A DNA stretch of 36,099 nt from an uncultured bacterium (lineage in GTDB: Bacteria; Bacillota; Clostridia; Lachnospirales; Lachnospiraceae). Both the position numbers and the translations under genes were made by a program. Location of the stretch: positions 1 to 36,099 of the forward strand of contig CANSLJ010000035.1 in assembly GCA_947647735.1 (NCBI GenBank). The letters are read 5' to 3'. The notes under the pieces are model-generated. The model was not told the origin of the DNA and did not search any database. It was given only the letters and a program-made list of their open reading frames with translations. The number at the start of each line of letters is the position of its first letter. Position 1 is the first letter of the stretch. This document shows positions 8,436-16,822 of the stretch, piece by piece.

Positions 8436-9083
8436 ATGTCATTTATGGAGGAGATTGTAAGAAAGAACATTCCGATCTGGGATGCATGTGCAAAAACACC
8501 GTTTATCAGGGAATTACAGGCGGGGGTGCTTCCGGCGGAAAAATTCCGGCGATACATGATACAGGACAGTATATACCTGAAAAACTATGCCCGTGTTTAC
8601 GGAAAGGCTATTTATCATTCCACGAATTTAAAGGATATTCAGGTATATTATTCTATTTTGAGTATGGTCACGGAGGAGGAGTCTCTGGTGAGGCTGTCTT
8701 ATCTGAAGAAGTTTGGCCTGACAGATGCGGATATAGAGGACATGGAGGCATTGCCGGAAAATCAGAGGTATATTGATTTTCTGATGGAGGTGGCGGAGGG
8801 GGGAGATATTCCGGGGATACTGATGGCGGTACTGCCCTGTATGCTGAGTTACAGTTATATATTTCGGAAGATAGCGGTACTGCCCGGAACTGCGGATTCG
8901 GAATATTCTGATTTTATTGAGGATTATGCGGAGGATGCTTACTTTGAAAGCTGTAGAGGGTGGTGTGAGTTTGCGGAGGAGAAATGCGGAAATCTGCCTG
9001 AAGAAGAGAAAGTAAAGTTGAGTGATATTTTTGAGAGGGCAAGTCTGTTGGAACTTTCCTTCTGGGAGATGGCGTATTTGTGA
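8436..9083 (+). CDS. tenA: TenA-family aminopyrimidine aminohydrolase / thiaminase II
   Basis: TenA/THI-4 family enzyme that hydrolyses base-degraded thiamine or aminopyrimidine to the HMP moiety for reuse. The family's C-terminal pattern LSFWEMAYL (catalytic Glu region) and the active-site cysteine segment VLPCMLSYSYIF are present, as is the N-terminal FIRELQAGVLPAEKFRRYM region. I chose ATG 8436 because AAGGAG lies 8-12 nt upstream and it gives 215 aa, close to the usual 220; an earlier in-frame ATG at 8352 adds 28 charged residues without family similarity. It is the first gene of a tenA-thiD-thiE operon controlled by the upstream riboswitch. Confidence 0.9.
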   Translation: MSFMEEIVRKNIPIWDACAKTPFIRELQAGVLPAEKFRRYMIQDSIYLKNYARVYGKAIYHSTNLKDIQVYYSILSMVTEEESLVRLSYLKKFGLTDADIEDMEALPENQRYIDFLMEVAEGGDIPGILMAVLPCMLSYSYIFRKIAVLPGTADSEYSDFIEDYAEDAYFESCRGWCEFAEEKCGNLPEEEKVKLSDIFERASLLELSFWEMAYL

Positions 9084-9243
9084 GAAAGACTGTTATTTTC
9101 CGGGGATGACATGTTTTAGGGGAACATATATGAGATAATAATATTATACTGTTGAGTAAATATTGTTGTCTGCAGAACAGAGAACGTTTAACAAAAGATA
9201 GAAGATTGAAAGAAGGCCTGCAGGGAAAGGAGAAAACAAGGCG

Positions 9244-10083
9244 ATGAAAAAAGTGTTGAGTATAGCGGGTTCCGATTGCAGCGGCGGGGCAGGAGTACAG
9301 GCGGATCTGAAAACATTTTCCGCTCATGGTGTTTTCGGAATGAGTGTTATTGTTTCTGTTGTGGCGGAAAATACATGCAGGGTTATCGACAGGCAGGATA
9401 TAGCGCCGGAGATGGTCGGGAAACAGATAGACGCTGTGTTTGAGGATATCGGCGCTGATGCGGTTAAGATTGGGATGTTGTCCTCCTCGGCGTGCATGGA
9501 AGCTGTGGCGGAAAGGATGATATATTATCAACCGGAAAATATTGTGATCGATCCAGTGATGTATGCGAAAAACGGTTGTCCGCTTATGGAGGTGGAGGCG
9601 GTCGGGACATTGATCCGAGAGATCATTCCGCTTGCGGATGTTTTGACGCCGAATATTCCCGAGGCGGAAAAAATAGCGGGTATGAGGATCGGATCGGTCA
9701 GTGATATGGAAAGTGCCGCCCGCAAAATATATGGTATGGGAGCCGGGGCGGTGGTCGTTAAGGGCGGACATGCGACAGGGAGTGCTCTGGATGTTTTGTT
9801 TGACGGGAAGGCGTTTTACCGCTTTGAGGAGGAGAGGATTCCGACAAAAAATACGCATGGGACAGGCTGTACGTTCTCATCGGCGATCGCTTCCGAACTT
9901 GCCGTGGGAAGGAGCATACCGGAGGCGGTGGAGAACGCGAAGGCTTATGTGACGATGGCAATCAGACATTCGCTTGCTATCGGAAAGGGAAATGGGCCGA
10001 CACATCATTTTTATGAGCTGTATAAAAATGGGTTGTATGATGAGAACCATTGCGTAAGGGGTGAAAAGAAGGCTTTTTTGTGA
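9244..10083 (+). CDS. thiD: Hydroxymethylpyrimidine/phosphomethylpyrimidine kinase ThiD
   Basis: Phosphorylates HMP and HMP-P to HMP-PP, the pyrimidine substrate of ThiE. The 279-aa length is close to typical (260-270). Visible ribokinase-like motifs are SIAGSDCSGGAGVQADLKTF at the N-terminus (substrate site), DPVMYAKNG in the middle and the C-terminal NTHGTGCTFSSAIA anion-hole/catalytic Asp region. Here the usual GTGDT-type Asp position reads HGTGCTFS, which is normal for ThiD. RBS AAAGGAG lies about 10 nt upstream. It is separated by 160 bp from tenA and ends 28 bp before thiE. Confidence 0.95.
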   Translation: MKKVLSIAGSDCSGGAGVQADLKTFSAHGVFGMSVIVSVVAENTCRVIDRQDIAPEMVGKQIDAVFEDIGADAVKIGMLSSSACMEAVAERMIYYQPENIVIDPVMYAKNGCPLMEVEAVGTLIREIIPLADVLTPNIPEAEKIAGMRIGSVSDMESAARKIYGMGAGAVVVKGGHATGSALDVLFDGKAFYRFEEERIPTKNTHGTGCTFSSAIASELAVGRSIPEAVENAKAYVTMAIRHSLAIGKGNGPTHHFYELYKNGLYDENHCVRGEKKAFL

Positions 10084-10111
10084 AAAATATATAAGGAGGA
10101 GCAGGGGAAAA

Positions 10112-10777
10112 ATGAAATATGATTACGCATTATATCTGGTCACAGACCGCAGATATGTGGAAAATGAGAGCCTGGAAGGGCTGGCAGAAGCAGTGGAACA
10201 GGCGGTTCTGGGAGGCTGTTCTATGGTGCAGCTGCGGGAGAGCAATATAACATCTGCAGATTTCTATCATGCTGCGAGAGAAATAAAAAAGATCACAGAC
10301 AGGTACGATGTTCCGCTGATCATCAATAACAGGGCGGATATAGCGCTGGCTGTGGATGCGGCAGGCATACATATCGGTCAGAGCGATATACCGGCATCGG
10401 CGGTCAGGAATATTGTGGGGAAGGGGCGTCTGGTCGGCGTTTCCGTCACTTCGGTGTCGGAGGCTTTGAAGGCACAGGCGGACGGCGCAGATTATCTGGG
10501 CGTGGGAGCGATGCTGCCGACAAAGACGAAACCGGATGCAAAGATTGTCCCTGTAAGTGAACTGTGTGCGATCAGAGCGGCAGTCGGAATTCCTGTTGTC
10601 GTGATTGGCGGTATCAACAGGGAGAATGCGGCGGATTTTCTCAGGCAGGGGGCAGACGGGCTGGCTGTTGTTTCGGCGATCCTTTCACAGCGGGATATCC
10701 GGCAGGCGGCGGAGGAGCTGAAGGAAGTTATCATATTAAATGAAAGAAATAAAAAACAATATTTACCGGATATATAA
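10112..10777 (+). CDS. thiE: Thiamine-phosphate synthase ThiE
   Basis: Joins HMP-PP and thiazole phosphate to form thiamine monophosphate. The 221-aa TIM-barrel protein shows LYLVTDRRY, the diphosphate-binding MVQLRES, INNRADIALAVDAAGIHIGQ and GVGAMLPTKTKPDA, then VVVIGGI, all classic ThiE signatures. Start ATG 10112 has AAGGAGGAG upstream and gives the normal N-terminus; a frame start at 10061 would lie inside thiD. No thiM or thiazole synthesis genes are in the window, so the thiazole moiety must come from elsewhere. Confidence 0.95.
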   Translation: MKYDYALYLVTDRRYVENESLEGLAEAVEQAVLGGCSMVQLRESNITSADFYHAAREIKKITDRYDVPLIINNRADIALAVDAAGIHIGQSDIPASAVRNIVGKGRLVGVSVTSVSEALKAQADGADYLGVGAMLPTKTKPDAKIVPVSELCAIRAAVGIPVVVIGGINRENAADFLRQGADGLAVVSAILSQRDIRQAAEELKEVIILNERNKKQYLPDI

Positions 10778-10791
10778 AAGAATTGTATAAT
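10763..10791 (+). promoter_or_regulatory. Probable promoter of the two-component/ABC operon
   Basis: TTACCG (10763-10768) and TATAAT (10786-10791) are separated by 17 nt. They overlap the thiE stop region and lie 139 bp before the response regulator start. The -10 is perfect; the -35 matches 3 of 6. Confidence 0.5.
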
Positions 10792-10929
10792 GAAAATCGA
10801 AAGCCATGTGAGAAAATCAGGGGAAGCTGTCGTGAATAAAAAATAAGGAGGGTTCTGATAAATCTGACAGCATGTATTTAAGGTAAATAAAAAAACGGGC
10901 ATATAGAAAAACAAAGGCGGAACAATAAA

Positions 10930-11601
10930 ATGAGCATTATTTATTATGTAGAGGATGATGAAAGTATATCCTGTGTTGTAAAGGAATATCTGGAACAGCA
11001 GGATTATAAGATTCAGATTTTTTCCACTATTGCATCGGCAGAGCAGGCTTTGCGGAGTTCTTGTCCCGCACTGGTGCTGGTGGACTGGAATATGCCGGAT
11101 GGCAGCGGGAGGGATCTCTGCGGGTGGATCCGCGCCGGCAGGAAAGATCTGCCGGTTATCCTGCTGACAGTCCGGGATGATCCCGGGGATATCGTTTCGG
11201 CGTTCCAGAGCGGTGCGGATGATTATGTGGTAAAGCCTTTTGAACTGAGTGTTCTGTCATCGCGCATCAGGGCTGTGCTCCGGAGGTGCGGAGACGTTTC
11301 CGGACAATATCTGTCCTGCGGCAAAATATCGCTGGATCGGGAAAAGATGCTTGTGTTTTGTGAGGGGGAGGAGATCGTTCTGAGTGCTTCTGAGTATTGG
11401 CTTCTTTTGTATTTACTGGAGAATAAGGGTAGAACGCTGACGAGGGAGAGGCTGCTTGACAAGGTCTGGGACAGCAACGGAAATTTTGTGAATGATAATA
11501 CGCTTACTGTCACGATGAAACGCCTGCGGGAAAAACTGCACGATCCAGCGTGCCTGAAAACGATCAGGAGTATCGGTTATCGGATGGAGGACGGGGAATG
11601 A
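10930..11601 (+). CDS. OmpR-family response regulator
   Basis: A 223-aa regulator with a receiver domain (1-118) and a winged-helix DNA-binding domain (about 128-220). Acidic pocket VEDDES, phospho-acceptor Asp52 in LVDWNMPDG, the switch Thr in ILLTVRDD and Lys102 in VVKPFE are present. The C-terminal half shows LTRERLLDKVWD and the recognition-helix region TVTMKRLREKL. Its stop overlaps the kinase start (ATGA at 11598), so the pair is coupled. The neighbouring ABC exporter suggests it controls a peptide-antibiotic or cell-envelope stress response as in Bce/Vnc systems. Confidence 0.93.
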   Translation: MSIIYYVEDDESISCVVKEYLEQQDYKIQIFSTIASAEQALRSSCPALVLVDWNMPDGSGRDLCGWIRAGRKDLPVILLTVRDDPGDIVSAFQSGADDYVVKPFELSVLSSRIRAVLRRCGDVSGQYLSCGKISLDREKMLVFCEGEEIVLSASEYWLLLYLLENKGRTLTRERLLDKVWDSNGNFVNDNTLTVTMKRLREKLHDPACLKTIRSIGYRMEDGE

Positions 11602-12605
11602 GTGAAAAAGCCGTATGGATAGGCATTGCGTTGGTTGCAGGCTGTCTGGCAGGTATGCTGGCATTTACTCTGGCGTTTTTCCTGTGGAGAAAGAGGGAGG
11701 GAAAGCGCATAGAGGAGCTGACGGCATATCTGGAAAAGGTGAACACCGGAGATACAGGGGCTCTTTTTCAGGAGAGGGAGGATGATTTTTCCAGACTGCA
11801 GGATGAGATCTATAAGACGGTGACGGAGTTGTATCAGACAAGGGATATGGCGGTTGCCGCGAAAAATAATTTTGCGGCAAATCTTTCTAATATTGCACAT
11901 CAGATCAAAACACCGATCACTTCTATTTCCCTTTCTCTGCAGATGATGCAGGAGTATTATACAGAAAAGCGCTCCGTACCTACAGGTTCGCAAAGCGGAT
12001 TCCACGATGTGGGCGAAGCACGCTGTTTTGCGCCGTTCGGGATAAAGGAGATATCCATATATGCGGAACATATACGCTTGCAGCTTTCAAGGCTGACACA
12101 TCTGGAGGAGGCACTGCTGTTATTGTCCCGCATTGATGCGGGAACTTTGTCTCTGGAGAGAAAGAAAATTGATATCTTTACGCTTTTGGAGCTTTCGGCG
12201 GACAGTCTGCGGGAATTATTTCAGGAGAGCGGCGTTTTGCTGGAGATAGAGGAAGCCGGAGAGGTGGGCATACAGGCGGATATGGACTGGACGATGGAAG
12301 CGGTTATGAATCTTCTAAAGAACTGTATGGAGCATACGCCGCCGGGCGGTACGGTCTGCTGCCGCTATGAGCAGAACCCGCTCTATACACAGATCAGGAT
12401 CACCGATACCGGCACGGGTTTTGCAAAGGAAGATATTCCCCGGCTGTTTGAACGTTTCTATCGTGGGAAGCATGCGAAAAAGGATGGTATCGGCATCGGC
12501 CTTGCCCTTTCCAAAGCGATCATCGAGAGTCAGAACGGGACGATCACGGCACGGAATCTGCCGGAGGGCGGAGCCTGCTTTGAAATTCATTTCTACAGTC
12601 ACTGA
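11598..12605 (+). CDS. Sensor histidine kinase with an odd in-frame insert
   Basis: A 335-aa membrane kinase. One clear hydrophobic span covers about residues 6-29, with no extracellular sensor domain, as in kinases that sense through a partner ABC transporter. A coiled-coil-like linker (37-95) leads to the H box LSNIAHQIKTPI with His101. The N box LLKNCMEH, G1 DTGTGF and G2 GIGIGLAL motifs are intact. Between the two HisKA helices, about 25 residues (SVPTGSQSGFHDVGEARCF and following) look foreign and are encoded by a palindromic stretch at about 11970-12045. Start ATG 11598 overlaps the regulator stop. Phosphotransfer to the upstream regulator is expected; whether the insert alters it is unknown. 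Confidence 0.9.
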   Translation: MSEKAVWIGIALVAGCLAGMLAFTLAFFLWRKREGKRIEELTAYLEKVNTGDTGALFQEREDDFSRLQDEIYKTVTELYQTRDMAVAAKNNFAANLSNIAHQIKTPITSISLSLQMMQEYYTEKRSVPTGSQSGFHDVGEARCFAPFGIKEISIYAEHIRLQLSRLTHLEEALLLLSRIDAGTLSLERKKIDIFTLLELSADSLRELFQESGVLLEIEEAGEVGIQADMDWTMEAVMNLLKNCMEHTPPGGTVCCRYEQNPLYTQIRITDTGTGFAKEDIPRLFERFYRGKHAKKDGIGIGLALSKAIIESQNGTITARNLPEGGACFEIHFYSH

Positions 12606-12620
12606 GCTGTCACTTTCACC

Positions 12621-12629
12621 TGCTATAAT
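12621..12629 (+). promoter_or_regulatory. Extended -10 promoter candidate just before the large hairpin
   Basis: TGCTATAAT is a perfect extended -10 element (TGnTATAAT). No good -35 is seen, but extended -10 promoters tolerate that. Transcription would start near 12636, so the RNA would begin almost exactly at the hairpin of 12641-12725 and run into the ABC genes. Confidence 0.45.
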
Positions 12630-12640
12630 GATTAATAACA

Positions 12641-12725
12641 GCATAGATCTGTACGGTGCACGAAGTGATTTACAGACGGGCATTGATCGGCTGTAAATTA
12701 CTTCGTGCACCGTACAGATCTATGC
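12641..12725 (+). repeat. 34-bp inverted repeat forming a very stable hairpin
   Basis: The left arm 12641-12674 and right arm 12692-12725 are complementary over 34 bp with a single G-U-compatible mismatch; the loop is 17 nt (12675-12691). It lies between the kinase stop and the ABC ATPase start, 21 bp before the start codon. There is no T run, so it is not a standard terminator. Possible roles are an RNA-stabilising 5' structure, an RNase III site, a regulator binding site or a small foldback mobile element. Confidence 0.9.
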
Positions 12726-12746
12726 GGAACTGGAATAGGAGGTCGT

Positions 12747-13457
12747 ATGGAAATTTTAAGATGTGAAAAAGTCAGCAGGATATACGGCAGCGGTGACAAT
12801 CGGGTGATCGCTTTGAATCAGGTCGACCTGTCGGTGGAAAAAGGAGAGTTTGTTGCGATCGTGGGGGCTTCCGGCTCCGGAAAATCCACATTGCTGCATA
12901 TTTTAGGCGGTGTGGATAAGCCTTCGGAGGGAAAGGTCATTGTCGGGGGGACGGATATTTCCACGTTGAACCGGACGGAGGCGGCTATCTTCCGGCGGCG
13001 GAAGGTGGGGCTGGTCTACCAGTTCTATAATCTGATTCCGACTCTGACCGTGCGGAAAAATATCCTGATGCCGCTTTTGCTGGATAAGAGAAAGCCGAAT
13101 CAGGAATATTTTGACAGGGTGACAGGCGCACTGGGGATCACTGATAAACTGGAGGCGCTGCCGAACCAGTTATCCGGCGGGCAGCAGCAGAGGGCGGCGA
13201 TCGCCCGGTCCTTAATTTACCGTCCGGCAATTCTTCTGGCGGACGAGCCAACCGGTAATTTGGATCAGAAAAATTCAGGGGAGATCATAGATATGCTGAA
13301 GCTTTCCAACCGCAATCTGAATCAGACGATCCTTCTGATCACTCATGATGAGCGGATCGCGCTGGAGGCGGATCGGATCGTGACGATAGAGGACGGGCGG
13401 ATCGTCGGTGACGAAAAGAGGGGAGGAGGGGCTTTGCTGAAAGAGCAGCAGGGATGA
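12747..13457 (+). CDS. ABC transporter ATP-binding protein (Bce/MacB/LolD type)
   Basis: A 236-aa ATPase of the exporter-like group that pairs with FtsX-type permeases. Walker A is GASGSGKSTLL, the signature LSGGQQQRAAIARSL, Walker B LLADEPTGNLD, and the switch His lies in LLITHDERIA. Start ATG 12747 has TAGGAGG 4-10 nt upstream and gives the normal N-terminus; a start at 12705 would lie inside the hairpin. It ends 4 bp before the permease gene. With the upstream two-component system it forms a four-gene module like those for antimicrobial-peptide resistance; the actual substrate is not known. Confidence 0.93.
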   Translation: MEILRCEKVSRIYGSGDNRVIALNQVDLSVEKGEFVAIVGASGSGKSTLLHILGGVDKPSEGKVIVGGTDISTLNRTEAAIFRRRKVGLVYQFYNLIPTLTVRKNILMPLLLDKRKPNQEYFDRVTGALGITDKLEALPNQLSGGQQQRAAIARSLIYRPAILLADEPTGNLDQKNSGEIIDMLKLSNRNLNQTILLITHDERIALEADRIVTIEDGRIVGDEKRGGGALLKEQQG

Positions 13458-13461
13458 TAAT

Positions 13462-15492
13462 ATGTGGAAAGATTATTCGATGGATTATATCAGACATAAC
13501 CGCGCCGGCGGTTATTCTATTATGGTTGCGGCTTTTATAGCGGCGTTATTTCTATCTTTTCTGGGCAGTCTGTTTTACAATTTCTGGCTGGATGGCATGA
13601 GGGAAACAGGGAAGGAAACCCCGTGGGTGCTGGTGTGGTTTTATCTGATCGTGTTGATGTTCCTGTGTGTTTCCCTGATCCTTGTGATCCATAATTCCTT
13701 TGCGGTATCTATGAACAACAGGATCCATCAGTTCGGCATTTTTTCCAGTATAGGAGCTACGCCGGGGCAGATCAGGATCTGTCTGATACAGGAGGCCTTT
13801 GCGCTGACATTGGTTCCTGTACTGCTGGGAATCTTATCAGGGATTTTGTTGAGTTTCGGGGCGGTCAGCGGAATGAGCGCTTTTGCGGCAGGACTGGCGG
13901 GAGGAAGAGAAATGGATTTTGCGCTGCATCCGGCTATTCTGCTGTTTATTTTGTTTTTATCTTTTTTTACAATATTTCTTTCCGCCCGGATCCCGGCGGG
14001 AAAGCTTTCCCGGCTGACACCGCTGGAGGCTATCCGCGGAACCGGAGAATTACAGCTTGCAAGGAAAAAGCAATCCCGTATTTTATCGGCACTGTTCGGC
14101 GTGGAGGGGGAACTGGCGGGAAATGCGCTGAAAGCACAGAGAAAGGCGCTGCGCACCACCACTTTGTCTCTGATCTTTGCCTTTCTGGGATTTATGCTGA
14201 TGCAATGCTTTTTTACGATTTCATCCATCAGTACGAGGCATACTTATTTTGAGGCTTATCAGGATGCATGGGATGTTATGGTGACGGTGAGAGACACAAA
14301 GATGGAGGAGTTTGAGGCGACAGGGAAGATGCGGGAAGTGCAGGAGGCTGTATTGGAGACAGCGGTGCGGAAGTCGGGGCCAGAGGAAGAATGCGGCATC
14401 GTCAACTGTGTCATTTACCAGAAGGCGGAGGCGGTAAGTATCATTTCCGCCGAAAGTATAAGTCCGGAACTGCTTGCGCTGGGCGGACCGGAGAAGCTGG
14501 CGGGATGTGCAAAGGCAGCGGAGGGAGATGCGTACATGATAAAAGCGCCTCTCGTCATTCTGGATGATAAAAGTTTTGAGGATTACTGCAGGCAGATCGG
14601 GGCAACGCCGGATAAAGACGGGGTTGTTCTATTAAATCAGATCTGGGACAGCATAAACAGCAATTTCCGTCATCCGGAATATGTTCCTTATATTAATGAA
14701 GATATCCGAACGATCACACTACAGAGCTTTGTCGCTGACGGAGAGATTTTGGAAGTTCCGGAGGGGAAGGCTTCAAAGAAAGAAGGTTCCCGGATAGATG
14801 TTCCGGTACTCGCCTGTACGCAGGAGTGCCCGGTTCTGCGGGAGGAATACGAGGATTATGCACTGGTGCAGTTTATGGCCCTGTCCCTGTGGAAAGAAAT
14901 AGAAGGACAGATAGAAGGGGCGGACAAGGATCTTTTTATCAGGGTATTGGCAGAGGAGCGAGATTCCCTTGAAACACTGGAGATTCTGGAAAATACCGTT
15001 CTGCGGACGATCGGAGAAACGTTCATAACAGAGAGCGAGAACCGCCTTCAGGAAAAACTGGACAATGACAGGATGATATGGGGCTATAAAATGATACTGG
15101 GAGCGTTCTGTGTACTCTTTGCCACGATCGGCATCGCCCATGTATTTTCCGGCACGCTCGGCTTCCTGCGTCAGAGAAAACGGGAATTTGCCCGCTATAT
15201 GTCCGTGGGACTGACACCCGAAGGAATGCGCAGGATATTCTGTATTGAAGCGGTCATCGTGGTAGGGCGTCCGGTGCTGATCACGCTTGCCCTGACTGCC
15301 ATAGCTGTGGCATATATGATAAAGATCAGTTATATGGATCCGATGGAATTTATAAAAGAAGCGCCGGTGGTGCCGATCCTGCTCTTCATTCTGGTCGTAT
15401 CCGGCTTTACAGGGCTTGCCTATTATCTCGGCGGAAAAAAGATATTGCAGGCTGATCTGGCAGACGTTCTGCGGGATGATACGGTGATGTAA
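13462..15492 (+). CDS. FtsX-like ABC permease (Bce/Vex-like)
   Basis: A 676-aa permease, partner of the preceding ATPase. Four N-terminal membrane segments (about 17-37, 53-75, 109-135, 150-172) and a fifth near 235-253 precede a large extracytoplasmic domain (about 255-535). Three more segments follow (538-560, 590-615, 628-650). The short cytoplasmic motifs QFGIFSSIGATPGQIR and FARYMSVGLTPEGMRRIF are the repeated FtsX-type coupling regions after each half. The size and the single large loop resemble BceB/VraG-type permeases, which free cell-wall targets from peptide antibiotics. The RBS is weak, so translation is probably coupled to the ATPase gene. The function is inferred from family and context. 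Confidence 0.88.
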   Translation: MWKDYSMDYIRHNRAGGYSIMVAAFIAALFLSFLGSLFYNFWLDGMRETGKETPWVLVWFYLIVLMFLCVSLILVIHNSFAVSMNNRIHQFGIFSSIGATPGQIRICLIQEAFALTLVPVLLGILSGILLSFGAVSGMSAFAAGLAGGREMDFALHPAILLFILFLSFFTIFLSARIPAGKLSRLTPLEAIRGTGELQLARKKQSRILSALFGVEGELAGNALKAQRKALRTTTLSLIFAFLGFMLMQCFFTISSISTRHTYFEAYQDAWDVMVTVRDTKMEEFEATGKMREVQEAVLETAVRKSGPEEECGIVNCVIYQKAEAVSIISAESISPELLALGGPEKLAGCAKAAEGDAYMIKAPLVILDDKSFEDYCRQIGATPDKDGVVLLNQIWDSINSNFRHPEYVPYINEDIRTITLQSFVADGEILEVPEGKASKKEGSRIDVPVLACTQECPVLREEYEDYALVQFMALSLWKEIEGQIEGADKDLFIRVLAEERDSLETLEILENTVLRTIGETFITESENRLQEKLDNDRMIWGYKMILGAFCVLFATIGIAHVFSGTLGFLRQRKREFARYMSVGLTPEGMRRIFCIEAVIVVGRPVLITLALTAIAVAYMIKISYMDPMEFIKEAPVVPILLFILVVSGFTGLAYYLGGKKILQADLADVLRDDTVM

Positions 15493-15536
15493 TACTGCAA
15501 TACGATATGCAGGAAGAATATGCATATTTATCCAAT

Positions 15537-15568
15537 AAAAGGCATTTTGCGGCGGGGATGCGCTTTTT
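15537..15568 (+). terminator. Terminator after the ABC permease gene
   Basis: AAAAG+GCAT (15537-15545) pairs with ATGC+CTTTT (15558-15567) with one bulged G, followed by T residues. The stem carries A and T runs on its two sides. It separates the exporter operon from the amino-acid importer. Confidence 0.55.
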
Positions 15569-15613
15569 ATGGCGCGGTCGAAACAGAATATAAGAAAAAA
15601 ATTAAATTTCCTC

Positions 15614-15641
15614 TTGCCAAACGGAAAAAAACGGCTATAAT
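15614..15641 (+). promoter_or_regulatory. Promoter of the amino-acid ABC importer operon
   Basis: TTGCCA (15614-15619) and TATAAT (15636-15641) with a 16-nt spacer. It is a good sigma-A promoter 118 bp before the substrate-binding protein start. Confidence 0.7.
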
Positions 15642-15678
15642 GTATAAAGGTACGAGAAATTAATATTTATACATAAAA

Positions 15679-15737
15679 ATGCATAAAACCGGGGCGATAC
15701 CAGAGCATTGCCGGGAAAACGGTTTTGGGATATGCAT
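15679..15737 (+). promoter_or_regulatory. Structured 5' leader of the substrate-binding protein gene
   Basis: Three nested stems fill the leader: ATGCAT (15679-15684) with ATGCAT (15732-15737), AAAACCG (15685-15691) with CGGTTTT (15720-15726), and GGCGAT (15693-15698) with ATTGCC (15707-15712, one G-U). It ends just before the RBS AAGGAGG. I do not recognise a known riboswitch class, and there is no terminator T run, so control of translation or mRNA stability is more likely. Confidence 0.55.
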
Positions 15738-15758
15738 TTGACAGAAGGAGGAACTATT

Positions 15759-16703
15759 ATGAAAAAGAAAGTATTGGCAGTTCTGATGGCGACAGTCATG
15801 ACAGCAGGACTTGTGGCATGCGGAGGCAGTGACGCGGCAGGCGAGACAGCTGAACCTGCAGCGGAAACAGAAGAAGCGGCAGAGGAGAGCGAGGCTCCGG
15901 CGGAGGAAGCGGCAGAAGAATCCGCAGCGGATGCTGACGCAGAAGTAACCACAGTGACGGCAGGCGTACTGACAGTGGCAACGAGCCCGGACTTTGCACC
16001 TTATGAGTTCTATGCGATCGGTGAGGACGGAAACCCGATGCTTGCAGGGTTTGATATGGCTCTGGCGCAGTATGTGGCAGATTACATGGGACTGGAACTG
16101 GAAGTGGTTCCCATGGATTTCGACGGTGTACTCAGTGAACTGCAGATGAAGAACGTTGATCTTGGCATGGCAGGCCTTTCACCGGATCCTGCCCGTGAAG
16201 ATGCCATGGATTTTTCCGATATCTATTATCTTGGAGGTCAGTCCCTTGTTACGGTAAAGGCAAATGCGGATACGCTGAACAGCTTTGAGGCATGCAATAA
16301 ATCCGATGTTTCCGTAGGTGCTCAGATCGGTTCCATCCAGATGGATCTTGCCAATGAGTTTTCACCGGAAGCTGACATTGTTGCGCTGCCCAAGGTGACG
16401 GATATCATCAGCGAACTGCTGGGCGGAAAGCTGGATGCGGCATATATTGAGACCGCTGTGGCAGAAAGCTATCAGAAGAACTATCCTGATCTGGAGATCG
16501 TTCTGGATGTTCCCTATGATGTGGCAGGTTCTTCCATCGGTGTGAGCAAAGGCAATGCGGGACTTCTTGCGGCAGTAAATGAAGCGATCGCGGCAGCAGT
16601 TGCAGACGGTTCCATGGATCAGTTTGTGGCGGAAGCAAACGAACTGGCAGCAGGCGAGAAATACGAAGGACTGCTGGACGAAGAGGGAAATGTACAGGAG
16701 TAA
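15759..16703 (+). CDS. Amino-acid ABC transporter substrate-binding lipoprotein (SBP family 3)
   Basis: A 314-aa lipoprotein that captures a polar amino acid outside the membrane. The signal peptide ends at a lipobox (LVAC, Cys21). An unusually acidic Ala/Glu linker follows (about 22-65). The binding domain starts at VLTVATSPDFAPYEFY and shows GFDMALAQYVADYMGLELEVVPMDFDG and the second-lobe VSVGAQIGSIQ, typical of the GlnH/FliY family. Start ATG 15759 has AAGGAGG upstream. A stable hairpin separates it from the permease gene, which would allow more binding protein than transporter to be made. The ligand (Gln, Glu, His, Cys or other) cannot be told from motifs. Confidence 0.92.
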   Translation: MKKKVLAVLMATVMTAGLVACGGSDAAGETAEPAAETEEAAEESEAPAEEAAEESAADADAEVTTVTAGVLTVATSPDFAPYEFYAIGEDGNPMLAGFDMALAQYVADYMGLELEVVPMDFDGVLSELQMKNVDLGMAGLSPDPAREDAMDFSDIYYLGGQSLVTVKANADTLNSFEACNKSDVSVGAQIGSIQMDLANEFSPEADIVALPKVTDIISELLGGKLDAAYIETAVAESYQKNYPDLEIVLDVPYDVAGSSIGVSKGNAGLLAAVNEAIAAAVADGSMDQFVAEANELAAGEKYEGLLDEEGNVQE

Positions 16704-16755
16704 AGGGCAGGCTGCGTGAGCAGATCATGAAATTTCCCGTATGATAAAAAACGAT

Positions 16756-16784
16756 AAAGTCCTCTCCGGAATGGGGAGGACTTT
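16756..16784 (+). terminator. Intercistronic hairpin after the binding-protein gene
   Basis: A 12-bp stem, AAAGTCCTCTCC with GGGGAGGACTTT (one G-U), has a 5-nt loop. There is no strong T run, so partial termination or protection of the upstream mRNA from 3' decay is more likely than full stop. It sits between the binding-protein gene and the permease gene. Confidence 0.65.
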
Positions 16785-16822
16785 CGGTATGAAAAATAAA
16801 AAAGAGAAGGGAAAGGTATCTT

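Noticed and set aside
8914-9858. A 314-aa open frame on the minus strand
   Set aside because: It lies antisense to tenA and thiD and has a Arg/His/Pro-rich composition typical of a non-coding shadow.
12641-12725. The inverted repeat as a normal terminator
   Set aside because: No T run follows the stem and the ABC ATPase RBS starts only about 10 bp after it, so another role is more likely.
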